From contig NZ_CP045670.1 in NCBI RefSeq assembly GCF_017161325.1, positions 1,729,367 to 1,793,366 on the forward strand: DNA of 64,000 bases, in the 5' to 3' direction. This DNA is from Treponema pedis. GTDB lineage: Bacteria; Spirochaetota; Spirochaetia; Treponematales; Treponemataceae. Numbering within the stretch: the stretch's first letter is position 1; every line of letters begins with the position of its first letter. A model generated the notes under the pieces. That model did no database searches and had not been told where the DNA came from. It saw only the letters and a list, made by a program, of their open reading frames with translations. The position numbers and the translations under genes were made by a program. This document shows, in pieces, positions 47,144 to 56,958 of this stretch.

Positions 47144-48174
47144 TTATTTAAATCGAATCAACTGCTTTTCGGTATCCACAATTGAATCGATACCGAAAGG
47201 AATAATACATTTCGGAGCCGCATGTCCTATATTTACATTATAAACAATAGGTAAATTTACATTGCCGATTGTTTCGACAAGCAGCCGCTTATATTCATCA
47301 TAATATACTTCGTCCATAGGCTTTCCGACAAGTACGCCGCCGATAACTTCAAAAATTCCGGTTTCTTTTAATTTTATAAGCATTTTTTTGTAAAGCTCCG
47401 GTTTTGTAAATTCCTCGCTGGATTCCAAAAGAAGAATTTTCCCTTTCCAATCTTCGATTTCCGGAAAAAGTTTATATTTGCCGCATAATTCTACGGTATC
47501 ATTATGGCGGGAATTATCAAAAATACAGTATATGCTTTCAATACAGCCGCCCAGTATTTTTCCTGAAAAAACCGGACTCCCTTGAAGAAGCTCAAATCCT
47601 TGATTTTTATGCCGAATTCTTTTTATACCGATTTGAGATTCGTCAAAATTTTTTCGTTCCGAGTACCATACATCACTGGGACGTATTTCCTTTATTGTTC
47701 CTGTTTTAAGAAGTTCTTCAAAATATTTTTTTGTGTAAGGAAGCATTTCATTTTCAAGCTCGCAGATATCGGGCAGGAACGCCTGACCGTAAAAGGTGTT
47801 GATTCCCGCCTTGTAAAGCATAAAGTGATTTATTGTTGTATCGGAATATCCGAGAAAAATTTTTGAATTGTTCGCGGCCGCGTTTTGCAGTTCATTGTTT
47901 TCAAAAAGATACGGAAGAAGTCTGTAAGTATCATCTCCTCCTATTGCACAAAGAATCATATCGATTGATTTGTCATTAAATGCATCAAGTAAATCCTGAG
48001 CCCTAGCCTTAGGATTTTTTTCAAGAAAATCCATACCTTTAAGTGCATTTTGAGTAATAATAACATTAAGTCCGTAATCTTTTAGTCTTTTCATTCCTAT
48101 TTCAAGCTCATGCTTAATGAAAGATTCTCCGAGTAAGCCTCTGGAAAGGCTTATAATTGCAATTTTTTTTTACC
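47144..48174 (-). CDS. S66 family LD-carboxypeptidase / MccF-like peptidase (5' frameshift)
   Basis: About 340 residues. Nucleophile Ser in LGYSDTTINHF, Glu in LLLESSEE, His in NIGHAAPK, the S66 catalytic triad. The continuous frame starts only at 48094. The true N-terminus (KKIAIISLSRGLLGESFIKHELEIG) is upstream in another frame, separated by a slip in a run of A, with a likely start near 48174. The family cleaves the L,D bond of peptidoglycan tetrapeptides or microcin-type adducts. The GYSD form is closer to the MccF/LdcA group. Confidence 0.8.
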
Positions 48175-48316
48175 ATTTATTTTATCTCCGAATTTTTACC
48201 GTTAGGCGGCAGATTTCATTTATAAAGGCTTTCCCTTTGTTTTAACATATGGAAGCAGTTTAAACCTTGCCTTTTATTATCTCATATTTTTTCGGATTCT
48301 TCAAGTATTTATTACC

Positions 48317-49822
48317 TTATTTGATTTTGATTTTATATCTTAAAACAAGGTTATAAAAAGGCTTTTCGGCGGTAAATTTAATTTCGGCTTTTACGGAATG
48401 CTCGAACCGTTTTAATTCTTTTACCGCTTCAAAAAATAAACCTCCTTCCGCTTTAAGTTTTTGCCATTCGATAAAAGATTTTTTAACTTTTATTTTATGA
48501 TTTATTTTATGAGTTTTAACTGCGGAAATATTTTTTTGGCTAAGTTCTCCTTCAATTCCGGCTTTTATATCCTTACCGAAATTTATTTTAAAAGAAGAAT
48601 TTACGGAATAATTTCTTATTATAAAAGGATTTTTTTCTTTATTTTCAAATGTGAATTTCGTTCCCAAAATAAATACGTCTTGCCAAAATTTAAGTTTTCT
48701 TATTTCGAATTTTGCGGTAAAATCCCATTCCGTATTTTCATAAAACATACCGGTTTTAAAAATATAATTGGAATTCCCTATTTTTAAATCGAGTCCGCCT
48801 GAATGAAAATACTCAAGTTTATGTTGCATTTTTTTCTCGTATTGTTTTGAAAAATTATATACCGCTTCCAGTTTGAAAATATCGATTATTATTTTAGGCC
48901 GGAAAAAGCCTGCGATAACTTCTTTTTGTGTTTTACCTTTTACACCCGAAAAATCTTTTTGTTTTAAACTTATCCCTGCATCGAAACCCGCATAATCTTT
49001 AAAAAAATCGAATTCGATTCTGCCCGCAATGGAAGGTTTTATTTTATTTGCGGATAAACCCTGCTTTGAATTTTTACTCGGAACGGCTAAGCTGCCCAAG
49101 CCGAGTACCGAGTATTCTCCGTAATCCGTTTCTGCAGAAAAAATAATTTCTCCGGAATAAAGTCCGTTATAGCGTTTACTTTCGGAATAAAATTTTGAAT
49201 AAGCGTCCGGAAAAAATGAAGAATAAAAAGCTAAACCTAAAGAAATATTACCGTCCGTTAAATCGTCGATTTTATAAGCGGCACATAAGTGAATATCCGC
49301 TTTTTCTATTTTCGCTTCCTTTTCCGCTAAAAGAAGAAGATTAAAATTTTTTAAACTCAGTTCCGCTGCGCAGCTTGTATCTTTTTTTGAAGTTGAACAG
49401 CTTACAAAATGTTTCGGAAAAAATTTTATTCCTCGGGAAGACGGTTTTTGTACGGTAAATACCGGTGCCGAAAATAAGTTTAAAAATGCCGCCTTGTTAA
49501 GAGAGCCGAAAAAAAAGGATAGGGCAGGGATGTTCTTTTTTCTTTCTCTATATAAAATGGGAGAAAATCTTGCCGAAAAACCGTCCAAGTTAAGCTGAAA
49601 TTTAGGTAAAGGATTCTCCGTTTTTAAGTGTGCGTTAATTTCAAAAAATTCCGTTTCGGCTCCGGTTATAAGGTCATAGTTTCCGGGATATTTTACCGTT
49701 TGCTCAATAAAAAACTTCGTCATTCCGTCTGTATTTTCGGTATAAGTTTTTATTCGGAAGCAAAGAAAAATTGCCGCAGTTATTGCCCGAAAGATTTTTG
49801 TAAATTTTATTTTTTTCTTCAT
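48317..49822 (-). CDS. exported beta-rich protein, possible outer-membrane barrel
   Basis: 501 residues with a basic N-terminus and short hydrophobic segment (AITAAIFLCFRIKTYT), then alternating polar/hydrophobic strands throughout (YNGLYSGEIIFSAETDYGEYSVLG, KAGIEGELSQKN). It ends in a strand with alternating pattern (YNLVLRYKIKIK). This is the look of a spirochaete outer-membrane barrel protein. No family recognised. Confidence 0.6.
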   Translation of the reverse strand: MKKKIKFTKIFRAITAAIFLCFRIKTYTENTDGMTKFFIEQTVKYPGNYDLITGAETEFFEINAHLKTENPLPKFQLNLDGFSARFSPILYRERKKNIPALSFFFGSLNKAAFLNLFSAPVFTVQKPSSRGIKFFPKHFVSCSTSKKDTSCAAELSLKNFNLLLLAEKEAKIEKADIHLCAAYKIDDLTDGNISLGLAFYSSFFPDAYSKFYSESKRYNGLYSGEIIFSAETDYGEYSVLGLGSLAVPSKNSKQGLSANKIKPSIAGRIEFDFFKDYAGFDAGISLKQKDFSGVKGKTQKEVIAGFFRPKIIIDIFKLEAVYNFSKQYEKKMQHKLEYFHSGGLDLKIGNSNYIFKTGMFYENTEWDFTAKFEIRKLKFWQDVFILGTKFTFENKEKNPFIIRNYSVNSSFKINFGKDIKAGIEGELSQKNISAVKTHKINHKIKVKKSFIEWQKLKAEGGLFFEAVKELKRFEHSVKAEIKFTAEKPFYNLVLRYKIKIK

Positions 49823-49973
49823 ACTTATTATATATGGAATTTTTTGATATTTGTATAAAAATTCCGAAAAAAAAATATGTACATATTTAAAAAAAAAATG
49901 TTTTGTGGTACAATGTCGGTAAAGGATTGTAACATAGATTGAAGATTATAACTTAAATAAGGAGTTTGTTTTT

Positions 49974-50951
49974 ATGAATTCAAAATTAAATGTTGTAGTT
50001 TTAGACGGATATACGTTAAATCCCGGAGATTTGTCTTGGGATAATCTTGAAAAAATATGCAATTTAAAAGTATATGATAAAACCCTGCCTGAAGAAGTTT
50101 CGGCCAGAGCAAAAGAAGCGGATGCGGTTCTTACAAATAAGGTCGTTTTTTCAAAAGAGGTTATAGCCTCCCTTCCTAAACTTAAATACATAGGAGTTTT
50201 GGCAACAGGTTATAATGTTGTGGATATAAGTGCCGCAAGCAGCCGCGGTATTTGTGTAACGAATATCCCGTCTTACAGCACGGAAAGTGTGGCACAAGCG
50301 GTATTTGCCTTTATTTTTAATTTTTATTGGCATATACAGGAACACAGCGATGAGGTTTTAAAAGGTAAATGGACGGCTTGTGAGCATTTTTGTTATCACA
50401 GTTTTCCGCTTCATGAGCTTTCATTTAAAACTGTAGGTATTATAGGTTTCGGCAATATAGGTCAGGCGGTTGCAAAAATAGCTCTTGCAATGAATATGAA
50501 TGTTGTTTATGTAAATCGTTCGGAAAAAAAGATAAAGGGATTGGAAGGCGCAAGACAGGTAAATTTGACCGAGCTTTTGGAACTTTCCGATATTATCAGT
50601 TTAAATTGTCCCTTAACCGATGAAACGAAAAATATTTTAAACGGAGAAGCATTAAAAAAAGTAAAGCCCAATGTTTATATAGTAAATACGGGCCGCGGCC
50701 CCCTGGCGGATGAAAAAGCCGTTGCGCAGGCTTTAAAAGAAAAACGCATAGCCGGTTATGCCTCGGACGTTTTAAGTATTGAACCTCCTTCTAAAGATAA
50801 CCCTCTTCTTTCGGCTCCGAATTGCACTATAACACCGCATATAGCATGGCAAACCCTTGAAGCGAGAAGCCGCTTAATGGAAATTGCCGTTAATAATTTA
50901 AGCGCTTTTATTGAAGGTAAACCGGTAAATAGGGTAAACACGGGGCTTTAA
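49974..50951 (+). CDS. D-2-hydroxyacid dehydrogenase
   Basis: 325 residues. NAD-binding motif GIIGFGNIGQAVAKIAL, the Arg-containing VNTGRGPLADEKA, Glu in DVLSIEPP, and His in TITPHIAWQTLEAR: the complete catalytic set. Similar to glycerate or lactate-type dehydrogenases of the 2-hydroxyacid family. AAGGAG is 10 bases before the ATG. Followed 28 bases later by rlmE. Substrate not predictable from sequence. Confidence 0.88.
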   Translation: MNSKLNVVVLDGYTLNPGDLSWDNLEKICNLKVYDKTLPEEVSARAKEADAVLTNKVVFSKEVIASLPKLKYIGVLATGYNVVDISAASSRGICVTNIPSYSTESVAQAVFAFIFNFYWHIQEHSDEVLKGKWTACEHFCYHSFPLHELSFKTVGIIGFGNIGQAVAKIALAMNMNVVYVNRSEKKIKGLEGARQVNLTELLELSDIISLNCPLTDETKNILNGEALKKVKPNVYIVNTGRGPLADEKAVAQALKEKRIAGYASDVLSIEPPSKDNPLLSAPNCTITPHIAWQTLEARSRLMEIAVNNLSAFIEGKPVNRVNTGL

Positions 50952-50979
50952 GCCGATTTTAAGGATTGATTTAAAATTT

Positions 50980-51579
50980 ATGGCAAATAAATACAGTGAG
51001 CCGGATTATTGGTCGAAAAAAGCATTTTCGGAAAATTATCCGGCACGTTCCGTTTATAAACTTGAAGAAATAAATAAAAAATTTAATTTGTTTTCCGCTT
51101 CCGATTCCGTGTTGGATTTGGGGGCGGCTCCCGGCAGTTGGACGGTTTATGTTTTACGTTTTTTAAATTCCTCAGGTTCGGTTACTTCGGTAGATTTAAA
51201 ACCTCTGGATTCTTCCGTTTATGATGAACGCCTTCATTTTTTTCAAGGCGATATGTTTAATAAAAATATAGTAAAGGCGGTAAAAGAACTGGGGCCTTAT
51301 AATGCCGTAATTTGCGATGCCGCTCCTGCAACTACGGGAAATAAAACGGTAGATACGGCCCGCTCTTCCGGTCTTGTTGAGCTTGCAATTTACTATGCAA
51401 AAGAGCAATTGAAAAACGGCGGAAATTTTGTTGTAAAGATTTTTCAGGGAGGAGAGCAGCAAATTCATTTAAATGAATTGAAAAAACTTTTTAAAACCGC
51501 ACGTTCCTTTAAGCCTGAAGCTTGCCGGAGTTCAAGTTTTGAAACTTATTTGATAGGTTTGGGCTTTAAAGGAAATTAA
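50980..51579 (+). CDS. rlmE: 23S rRNA 2'-O-ribose U2552 methyltransferase
   Basis: 199 residues. K-D-K-E tetrad contexts: SVYKLEEI, VICDAAPATTG, VVKIFQGGE and a final Glu in SSSFETYLIG. SAM site VLDLGAAPGSW. Typical RlmE/FtsJ length. It acts on the A loop of assembling 50S subunits. Confidence 0.92.
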   Translation: MANKYSEPDYWSKKAFSENYPARSVYKLEEINKKFNLFSASDSVLDLGAAPGSWTVYVLRFLNSSGSVTSVDLKPLDSSVYDERLHFFQGDMFNKNIVKAVKELGPYNAVICDAAPATTGNKTVDTARSSGLVELAIYYAKEQLKNGGNFVVKIFQGGEQQIHLNELKKLFKTARSFKPEACRSSSFETYLIGLGFKGN

Positions 51580-51629
51580 ACATCTTTCAATTGAGTGTTT
51601 GTACGGCCGATATTTATTTTCACTCCGCT

Positions 51630-54081
51630 TTAGTCCACGGTAAGTTTTTTCAGCTTCCAAATTTCTTTGGCATATTCTTCTATAGTTCTGTCGGAGCTGA
51701 ATTTACTTGAGCGGGCTATATTTAAAAGGGCTTTTTTTGCCCAAGCGTATTTATCGTAATATTCCGCAATAACTTTTTCATGAATTTTTTGATATTCGGT
51801 AAAATCGGCAAGAACATAATAAACGTCCGGTCTCTGTCCCTCAACTCCGTTTATAAGCGAATCATAAATTTCCCGGAAAGTTTGTTCTCCCGGAAGAGTG
51901 TATGTTCCGTCAATAAGAGAGTTTACGGCCTTTTCAAGCTCGGGATTTTCCTCTAAATACTTTTTAGGGTTATAGGAATTTTCAGTATCCATTTTATGAA
52001 TTTCCGAGGCTTTAAGACCGAAGATAAATTCGTTTTCGATTCCGGCTTCTTCGGCAATTTCTATATTTGCTCCGTCCAAAGTACCCAGTGTTATAGCTCC
52101 GTTTATCATAAATTTCATATTTCCCGTGCCTGAAGCTTCTTTTCCTGCCGTAGAAATTTGCTCCGAGATGTCGGCAGCCGGAAAAAGTTTTTCGGCAACG
52201 GATACTCTGTAATTTTCTACGAAAACCACTCGTAATTTTCCAGTAACGCGGCGGTCGTTGTTTATTCTGTCCGCAACTGCGTTTATCAGTTTTATAATAT
52301 CTTTTGCACGTTTATAACCTGCCGCCGCCTTTGCTCCGAAAATAAAGGTTCGGGGGAGGGGATTGTAAGACGGTTCGTTTAGAATGCGGTTATAAACTGA
52401 TATAATATGCAAGATATTTAAAAGCTGTCTTTTATATTCATGAAGACGTTTAATTTGGATATCGTATATTGAATCGGGATTAATAAAAACGTTTTGAGTT
52501 TTTTCCAAATATTCTGCAAGACGGATTTTATTTTTTCGCTTTATTTCGATAAATTCGTCCAAGGTTTTTTTATCGTTTACGAACCGTTCAAGGTTTTTAA
52601 GTTCCGATAAATTTTTTATCCAGCCTGAACCTATGTGTTTTGTTATAAATTCCGCTAAAAGAGGATTAGCCGTTAAAAGCCAGCGTCTTTGAGTTACGCC
52701 GTTTGTCTTGTTATTGAATTTTTCAGGGAATAATTCGTAAAATTCGCGCAGTTCCTGTTGTCTTTAAGATTTCGGTATGAAGAGCCGCAACTCCGTTGAC
52801 CGAAAAACAGGCCGCAATTGCCAAGCGCGCCATATATACTTTCCCGTTTGCTAAAATAGCCATGCGGTTGTGCCGTTCCCAATCGCCTTGATATTTTTCT
52901 TTAAGCATTGTTAAAAATCTGCGGTTAATTTCTTCAACAATTTGATAAATTCTCGGAAGCAGTTTTTGAAAAACTTCAATGTCCCATTTTTCCAGAGCTT
53001 CCGACAGTATTGTGTGATTGGTATAAGCGAAAACTTTACTTACCGTTTCCCAAGCCTCTTCCCATTCCGAATGGTAATCGTCCATTAAAATACGCATAAG
53101 CTCCGGAATTGCGACAACCGGGTGAGTATCGTTTAACTGAATAACAATTGAATCTTTTAATTTTGAAAAATCGGTTCCTTCTCGATGAATAAAGGAGCGG
53201 ATTATATCCTGAAGGCTTGCAGAAGTAAAAAAGTATTGTTGTTTTAACCGTAAGGCCTTTCCGAGAGCACCGGAATCATTGGGATATAAAATACAGGAAA
53301 TACTTTCGGCATCAATTTGTTTTTGAAAGGCTCTGTTATATTCCATACCGTTAAAAAGAGATAAGTCAAAACCGTTATCGGAAGAGGCTTCCCACAAACG
53401 CAGACGGTTTACTGTATTTGTTCCGTAACCTACAATCGGCATATCGTATGGAGTGGCGATTATTTCTTCCGCACCTTGTAAATCGTAATAGAGTTTTCCG
53501 CTTTCTGAAGTTCTCGAAACCGGTGTTCCGCCGAAATAAACTTTTACTTTTAAATCGTCTTTGCGGACTTCCCAAGGGTCGCGTGCTAAAAGCCAGCGGT
53601 CGGGATATTCAACTTGTTTTCCGTTTTCTATATGTTGTTCAAACATTCCGTACTTATACCGTATACCGTATCCGTGTCCGGGATAATCCAGAGTTGCAAG
53701 AGAATCCAAAAAGCAGGCGGCAAGCCTTCCCAAACCTCCGTTTCCCAAACCTGCATCAGGCTCTTCTTCTTCAATAACGGGAAGAGGCTCCGAAAGCTCT
53801 TTTAAAATCTCTTCCATTGTTGCGGTAAGTTTCATATTGTTCATATTATTTATTAGAGCTCTTCCCATTAAAAATTCGGCGGAAAAATAATACATTTGGC
53901 GTATACCTTTTTTTTCGTGAGCTTTTGAAGTTTTTATCCAATCCGATTGAATGATTTCCATGACGGTACTTGCCGCGGCATCGTAAATTTCTCGCCTTGA
54001 AGCCTGCTCCAAGTTTTTACTGAAATTTCTTTTTAGTCTGCGAACGATGGAGTCTTTTAACTCCTGTTTTGAAATAAACAT
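51630..54081 (-). CDS. glgP: glycogen/starch phosphorylase (frameshifted)
   Basis: About 817 residues in two frames. The N-terminal part (54081-52760) has GLGNGGLGRLAACFLDSLAT, GYGIRYKYGMFEQ and VIQLNDTHPVVAIPELMRIL. An extra G near 52757 (ACAACAGGAACT) breaks the frame. The C-terminal part continues VTQRRWLL, then KAAAGYKRAKDIIKLI and the pyridoxal-phosphate site EASGTGNMKFMINGA and DGANIE. It releases glucose-1-phosphate from glycogen. GGGGGAG precedes the ATG. A leader with a terminator-like hairpin lies immediately upstream. Confidence 0.9.
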
Positions 54082-54095
54082 AGCTCCCCCGAATT

Positions 54096-54212
54096 TAAAA
54101 AAATAAGGGACATGAAGTCATGCCCCTTATAGGAAAAATTGTGCTTTGAACCGCATCGCGGATACTCACATTTCCTTAATCTATAGTGTATCACATTTTA
54201 CGGATTTGTCAA
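54096..54212 (-). promoter_or_regulatory. promoter, structured leader and intrinsic terminator upstream of glgP
   Basis: On the minus strand: TTGACA (54212-54207), 16 bases, TACACT (54190-54185), so transcription should start near 54178. The RNA would form an outer stem AGGAAA.TGTG/CACA.TTTTTCC with an inner CCGC-GAT-GCGG hairpin. A 13-bp stem ATAAGGG.CATGA/TCATG.CCCTTAT (54130-54103) with a U-run follows. That last hairpin is a good intrinsic terminator ending about 15 bases before the glgP start codon. Either a ~80-nt small RNA or an attenuated leader controlling glgP. No known riboswitch recognised. Confidence 0.6.
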
Positions 54213-54293
54213 GCAAAAAATTAAAAAAAATACGGGTTTTTAAGAATTTTTCCTCAATTTATAAATAAAATTCGACTTGAAAATATTAAAGGG

Positions 54294-54323
54294 AACCTCT
54301 AAAAAGTGAAGTTTTTAGAGGTT
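54294..54323. terminator. perfect CCTCTAAA hairpin
   Basis: AACCTCTAAAAA-gtgaag-TTTTTAGAGGTT, a perfect 12-bp stem. It lies between glgP (divergent) and the Walker A micro-ORF, and may terminate transcription from 54445-55062. Confidence 0.65.
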
Positions 54324-54400
54324 TATCTTTTTACAAAGGTGGATTTACCCGCACCGTTTTCTCCGATGACGGCAATGCGCTCTAATACACCTTTGAACAT
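54323..54400 (-). pseudogene. Walker A fragment of an ABC ATPase
   Basis: A 25-codon frame from ATG to stop reads MFKGVLERIAVIGENGAGKS and TFVKR, a perfect P-loop with nothing else of an ATPase. Flanked by a perfect hairpin. Probably the remnant of an ABC gene. Confidence 0.5.
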
Positions 54401-54444
54401 AGATAAGACTCCTTAATACTATTAGTATGAAATAAAATATTATT

Positions 54445-55062
54445 TTACTTGTTATGAAAGTATGATTGTTTTTTTATATTCTCAGCGGTAAAATTTCCTT
54501 GTCCGTTAATTACATAACCCGTATTCAGTTTTAATCCTTTGGCTGTTCCGAAACCTTTTAAAACAGCCCCGCGTAAATCAGGGTCGGCAGATGCATACGA
54601 ATTTCCGTCTTCAAGAAAACAATCTTGTACCGTTATACGGCCTATTATTTGGCAGCCGGTGCCGATATAGGTTTTACCGAAAACTTGAGCGCCTATTACA
54701 ACTCTGCAATAGTTTTTAATCGTAATGTTTGAATCGGGAAAATTTGCTTTTATCACAATAGGACCGTCTCCAAAATAGTTATTGCTTCCGATTGAAAGAT
54801 TGCCCTTATCGGCTACGAATAAGCCCCCGCCTGCAAAGGTATTGGCGTTACCTATTTTTATTTTGCCGCCGTTTACAGCAATAAAAACGGAAGCAGGATA
54901 AAATATGTTTTCCGCACCTATTTCGATATCGGATGAAATCAGCGTAGAAAAAGGGTCGAAGATTATATTTCCGTTTTCTTGCAATTTGATAAGTTCATCT
55001 AACGAAAGGAATCCTTTTTCCGCCCTTATTCGGTTTAATGCATCAAAAAAATCAGTATTCAT
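54445..55062 (-). CDS. left-handed beta-helix (hexapeptide-repeat) protein
   Basis: 205 residues. N-terminal helical region (DFFDALNRIRAEKGFLSLDEL), then repeating hexapeptide-like strands (IEIGAENIFYPASV, IKIGNANTFAGGG, LSIGSNNYFGDGP, TYIGTGCQIIGRI). Resembles acyltransferase-type beta helices but no catalytic His is obvious. Role unknown, possibly a sugar or amino-acid acyltransferase relative. Confidence 0.7.
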   Translation of the reverse strand: MNTDFFDALNRIRAEKGFLSLDELIKLQENGNIIFDPFSTLISSDIEIGAENIFYPASVFIAVNGGKIKIGNANTFAGGGLFVADKGNLSIGSNNYFGDGPIVIKANFPDSNITIKNYCRVVIGAQVFGKTYIGTGCQIIGRITVQDCFLEDGNSYASADPDLRGAVLKGFGTAKGLKLNTGYVINGQGNFTAENIKKQSYFHNK

Positions 55063-55101
55063 ATTTTCTCCCGTATTTTTTGTTTTAGTATTAATTATCC
55101 G

Positions 55102-55230
55102 TCAATAGTTTGATAGGAATCGACCGTATCTGTATATGATTTTTTTTAAAGGAATATTTAAATTGCCGTCAAGCCGTTTACACTTTGTAACCTGTTCATC
55201 GGTTGGATCTGGAATAATATTATAACACAT
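55102..55230 (-). CDS. possible small protein
   Basis: A 42-residue frame from ATG: MCYNIIPDPTDEQ, TKCKRLDGNLNIPLKK, ending GRFLSNY. No clear ribosome site. Could be a remnant of a larger gene. Low confidence that it is expressed. Confidence 0.25.
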   Translation of the reverse strand: MCYNIIPDPTDEQVTKCKRLDGNLNIPLKKIIYRYGRFLSNY

Positions 55231-55366
55231 ACTAATCTCTTAGTTGAATTGTATAATATTCCCTGTTTTCTGTCAATCCTGATGTTAATTTTATCAATGC
55301 TTTATGTTAAAACTGATGTATATTTAAGATTATTAAAAAATAATCCTGTAGAATAAGAGTAAAAAT

Positions 55367-55403
55367 AAAAACGGCGCATAAACCCTTGTTTTTACGCCGT
55401 TTT
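55367..55403 (-). terminator. intrinsic terminator of the polA-coaE-SPOR operon
   Basis: AAAACGGCG...CGCCGTTTT stem, followed on the minus strand by TATTTTTAC, 35 bases past the SPOR gene stop. Confidence 0.8.
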
Positions 55404-55437
55404 CAATATAAGTTTAAAAGTATCGGTAAATAAAAGC

Positions 55438-56298
55438 TTACTCTTTTTTTCTATCTTGCGAAACATAGCTTCCTTCAAAGCCCTTTATTTCGCGTACCCT
55501 TTTAAGCCAATAGTCGGCTTCGGTTTTATTTTTAAAAGGCCCTACACGTACCCGGTGTGTAATACCGGTAGCCGTCTCTTTAGTAAAAATTTCCGCATTC
55601 ATATGTTTTGCGGTAAGAGTATCGCGGGCATTTTCCGCATTTATTCTGCTTGTAAGAGAGGCCGTTTGCACCCAATAAATTGTTTCTACCGTTTTTTTAG
55701 AAAGGGTGTTTTGCGTTTTTGAAGTTTTAGTAACGGATTTGGACGGCAATTTATTTTGCGTATTTTGTTTTACCGTTTGCTTTGTTTTATCGGCGGCTTT
55801 TTTTTCCGATATTGCAAGAGTTCCTTTTTTTGCCGTAACTCCGGTTGCAGCTTTTTTTACGGTTAAATCCGCTTCTTTTTTTTCTGCAGAAGCATTGCCG
55901 GCGGCCTGGTTGATTTCTTTTGCCAGACTTTCAGGCAGAGCTGCCGTTTCCCTTTCCGGTTTTTCCGTATCGGTTAAACTGCTTACGTTTACGGAGCCGT
56001 CTTCTTTGGACGACTGGGTTTCACCGTTTACATAAGTATAATTGTTGTTTATAATATTTACCGGAGGAGAGGTTTCCGTTTCTAAAGGCGGAATGGAAGA
56101 TGGGTCTCTGCTCCATTGAACCGGATCTATATCGGTTTTTTCAGAGTCCGTTTGAATCCTTCCCAAATCGGCAATTTCCGATGCATTCATTGTGCTTTTA
56201 TTTCTAAAAGGGGCATATAAATAAAGAGCTGCGCCGAAAATGATTAAAATAAAAGCCGATACGAAAACTACGACCCATAAAATTTTCTTTTGTTCCAT
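55438..56298 (-). CDS. SPOR-domain membrane protein
   Basis: 286 residues. Short cytoplasmic start, one membrane helix (residues about 7-28), and a long low-complexity Lys/Thr/Ala region. The C-terminal SPOR domain (about 205-282) reads WVQTASLTSRINAENARDTL, HRVRVGPFKNKTEADYWLKR. SPOR domains bind denuded glycan strands at division sites. It begins 3 bases after coaE, so it is co-transcribed. Confidence 0.85.
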   Translation of the reverse strand: MEQKKILWVVVFVSAFILIIFGAALYLYAPFRNKSTMNASEIADLGRIQTDSEKTDIDPVQWSRDPSSIPPLETETSPPVNIINNNYTYVNGETQSSKEDGSVNVSSLTDTEKPERETAALPESLAKEINQAAGNASAEKKEADLTVKKAATGVTAKKGTLAISEKKAADKTKQTVKQNTQNKLPSKSVTKTSKTQNTLSKKTVETIYWVQTASLTSRINAENARDTLTAKHMNAEIFTKETATGITHRVRVGPFKNKTEADYWLKRVREIKGFEGSYVSQDRKKE

Positions 56299-56301
56299 AG
56301 A

Positions 56302-56952
56302 CTACCTCAATAAGCCTTTTGTTTTCAGTTCCTGCAAAAGTTTTTGTTCAAACCTTGCAAAACTGCCTAAGTTCTTTACTATTACTATATCGGCATTTAA
56401 ACAAAAGTATTGAGAAAAGAATTCTTTTTGTTTTGAAAATCTTGCAAAAATCTCCGTTAACGGAAGCCAGTCCCGCTTTTTCGCCCTCCATATTCTTACA
56501 ATTTTCGGTGCCGTTATATAAAAAATAAATTTGCACTCTTTTGCCAAACTTGTTTTATGCAAGGTGGGAGCGTTTAAGACAATCGGACGGGAAGGGCAGG
56601 CTTTAAAGGCTGTGAGTATTTTTTCCCGTATTTCTTTTTCTATTTCCGGAAGAATAAAATCTTCCTGCCTTTTTAATAATGCGGAATCGGAAAAAACCAA
56701 CAATGCGAATTTTTTTTTATCGAATTTCCCTTCTTCATTTTTTAAGCTAATTCCTTTTTTTTCAGCTTCGTTTTTAAATAGATGAAAAATTTTATCTTCA
56801 TTTTTTCGGAAAATTTTAGCGGAAATTTTATCGGCATCAATACAAAAAAAGCCCTGTTTTTGTAAAATTAAAGCCGCTTCATTTTTTCCCGCGCAGGATT
56901 CTCCTGAAAGACCTATTAAAACAGGCTCTTTATTTTCCTTAAATGTTTCCAT
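56302..56952 (-). CDS. coaE: dephospho-CoA kinase
   Basis: 216 residues. P-loop GLSGESCAGKNEAALIL, DADKISAKIF and RQEDFILPEIEKEI (lid region). Last step of CoA synthesis, ATP-dependent phosphorylation of dephospho-CoA. The P-loop is a slightly unusual SCAGKN form. It lies 6 bases after polA. Confidence 0.88.
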   Translation of the reverse strand: METFKENKEPVLIGLSGESCAGKNEAALILQKQGFFCIDADKISAKIFRKNEDKIFHLFKNEAEKKGISLKNEEGKFDKKKFALLVFSDSALLKRQEDFILPEIEKEIREKILTAFKACPSRPIVLNAPTLHKTSLAKECKFIFYITAPKIVRIWRAKKRDWLPLTEIFARFSKQKEFFSQYFCLNADIVIVKNLGSFARFEQKLLQELKTKGLLR

Positions 56953-56958
56953 AAACGG

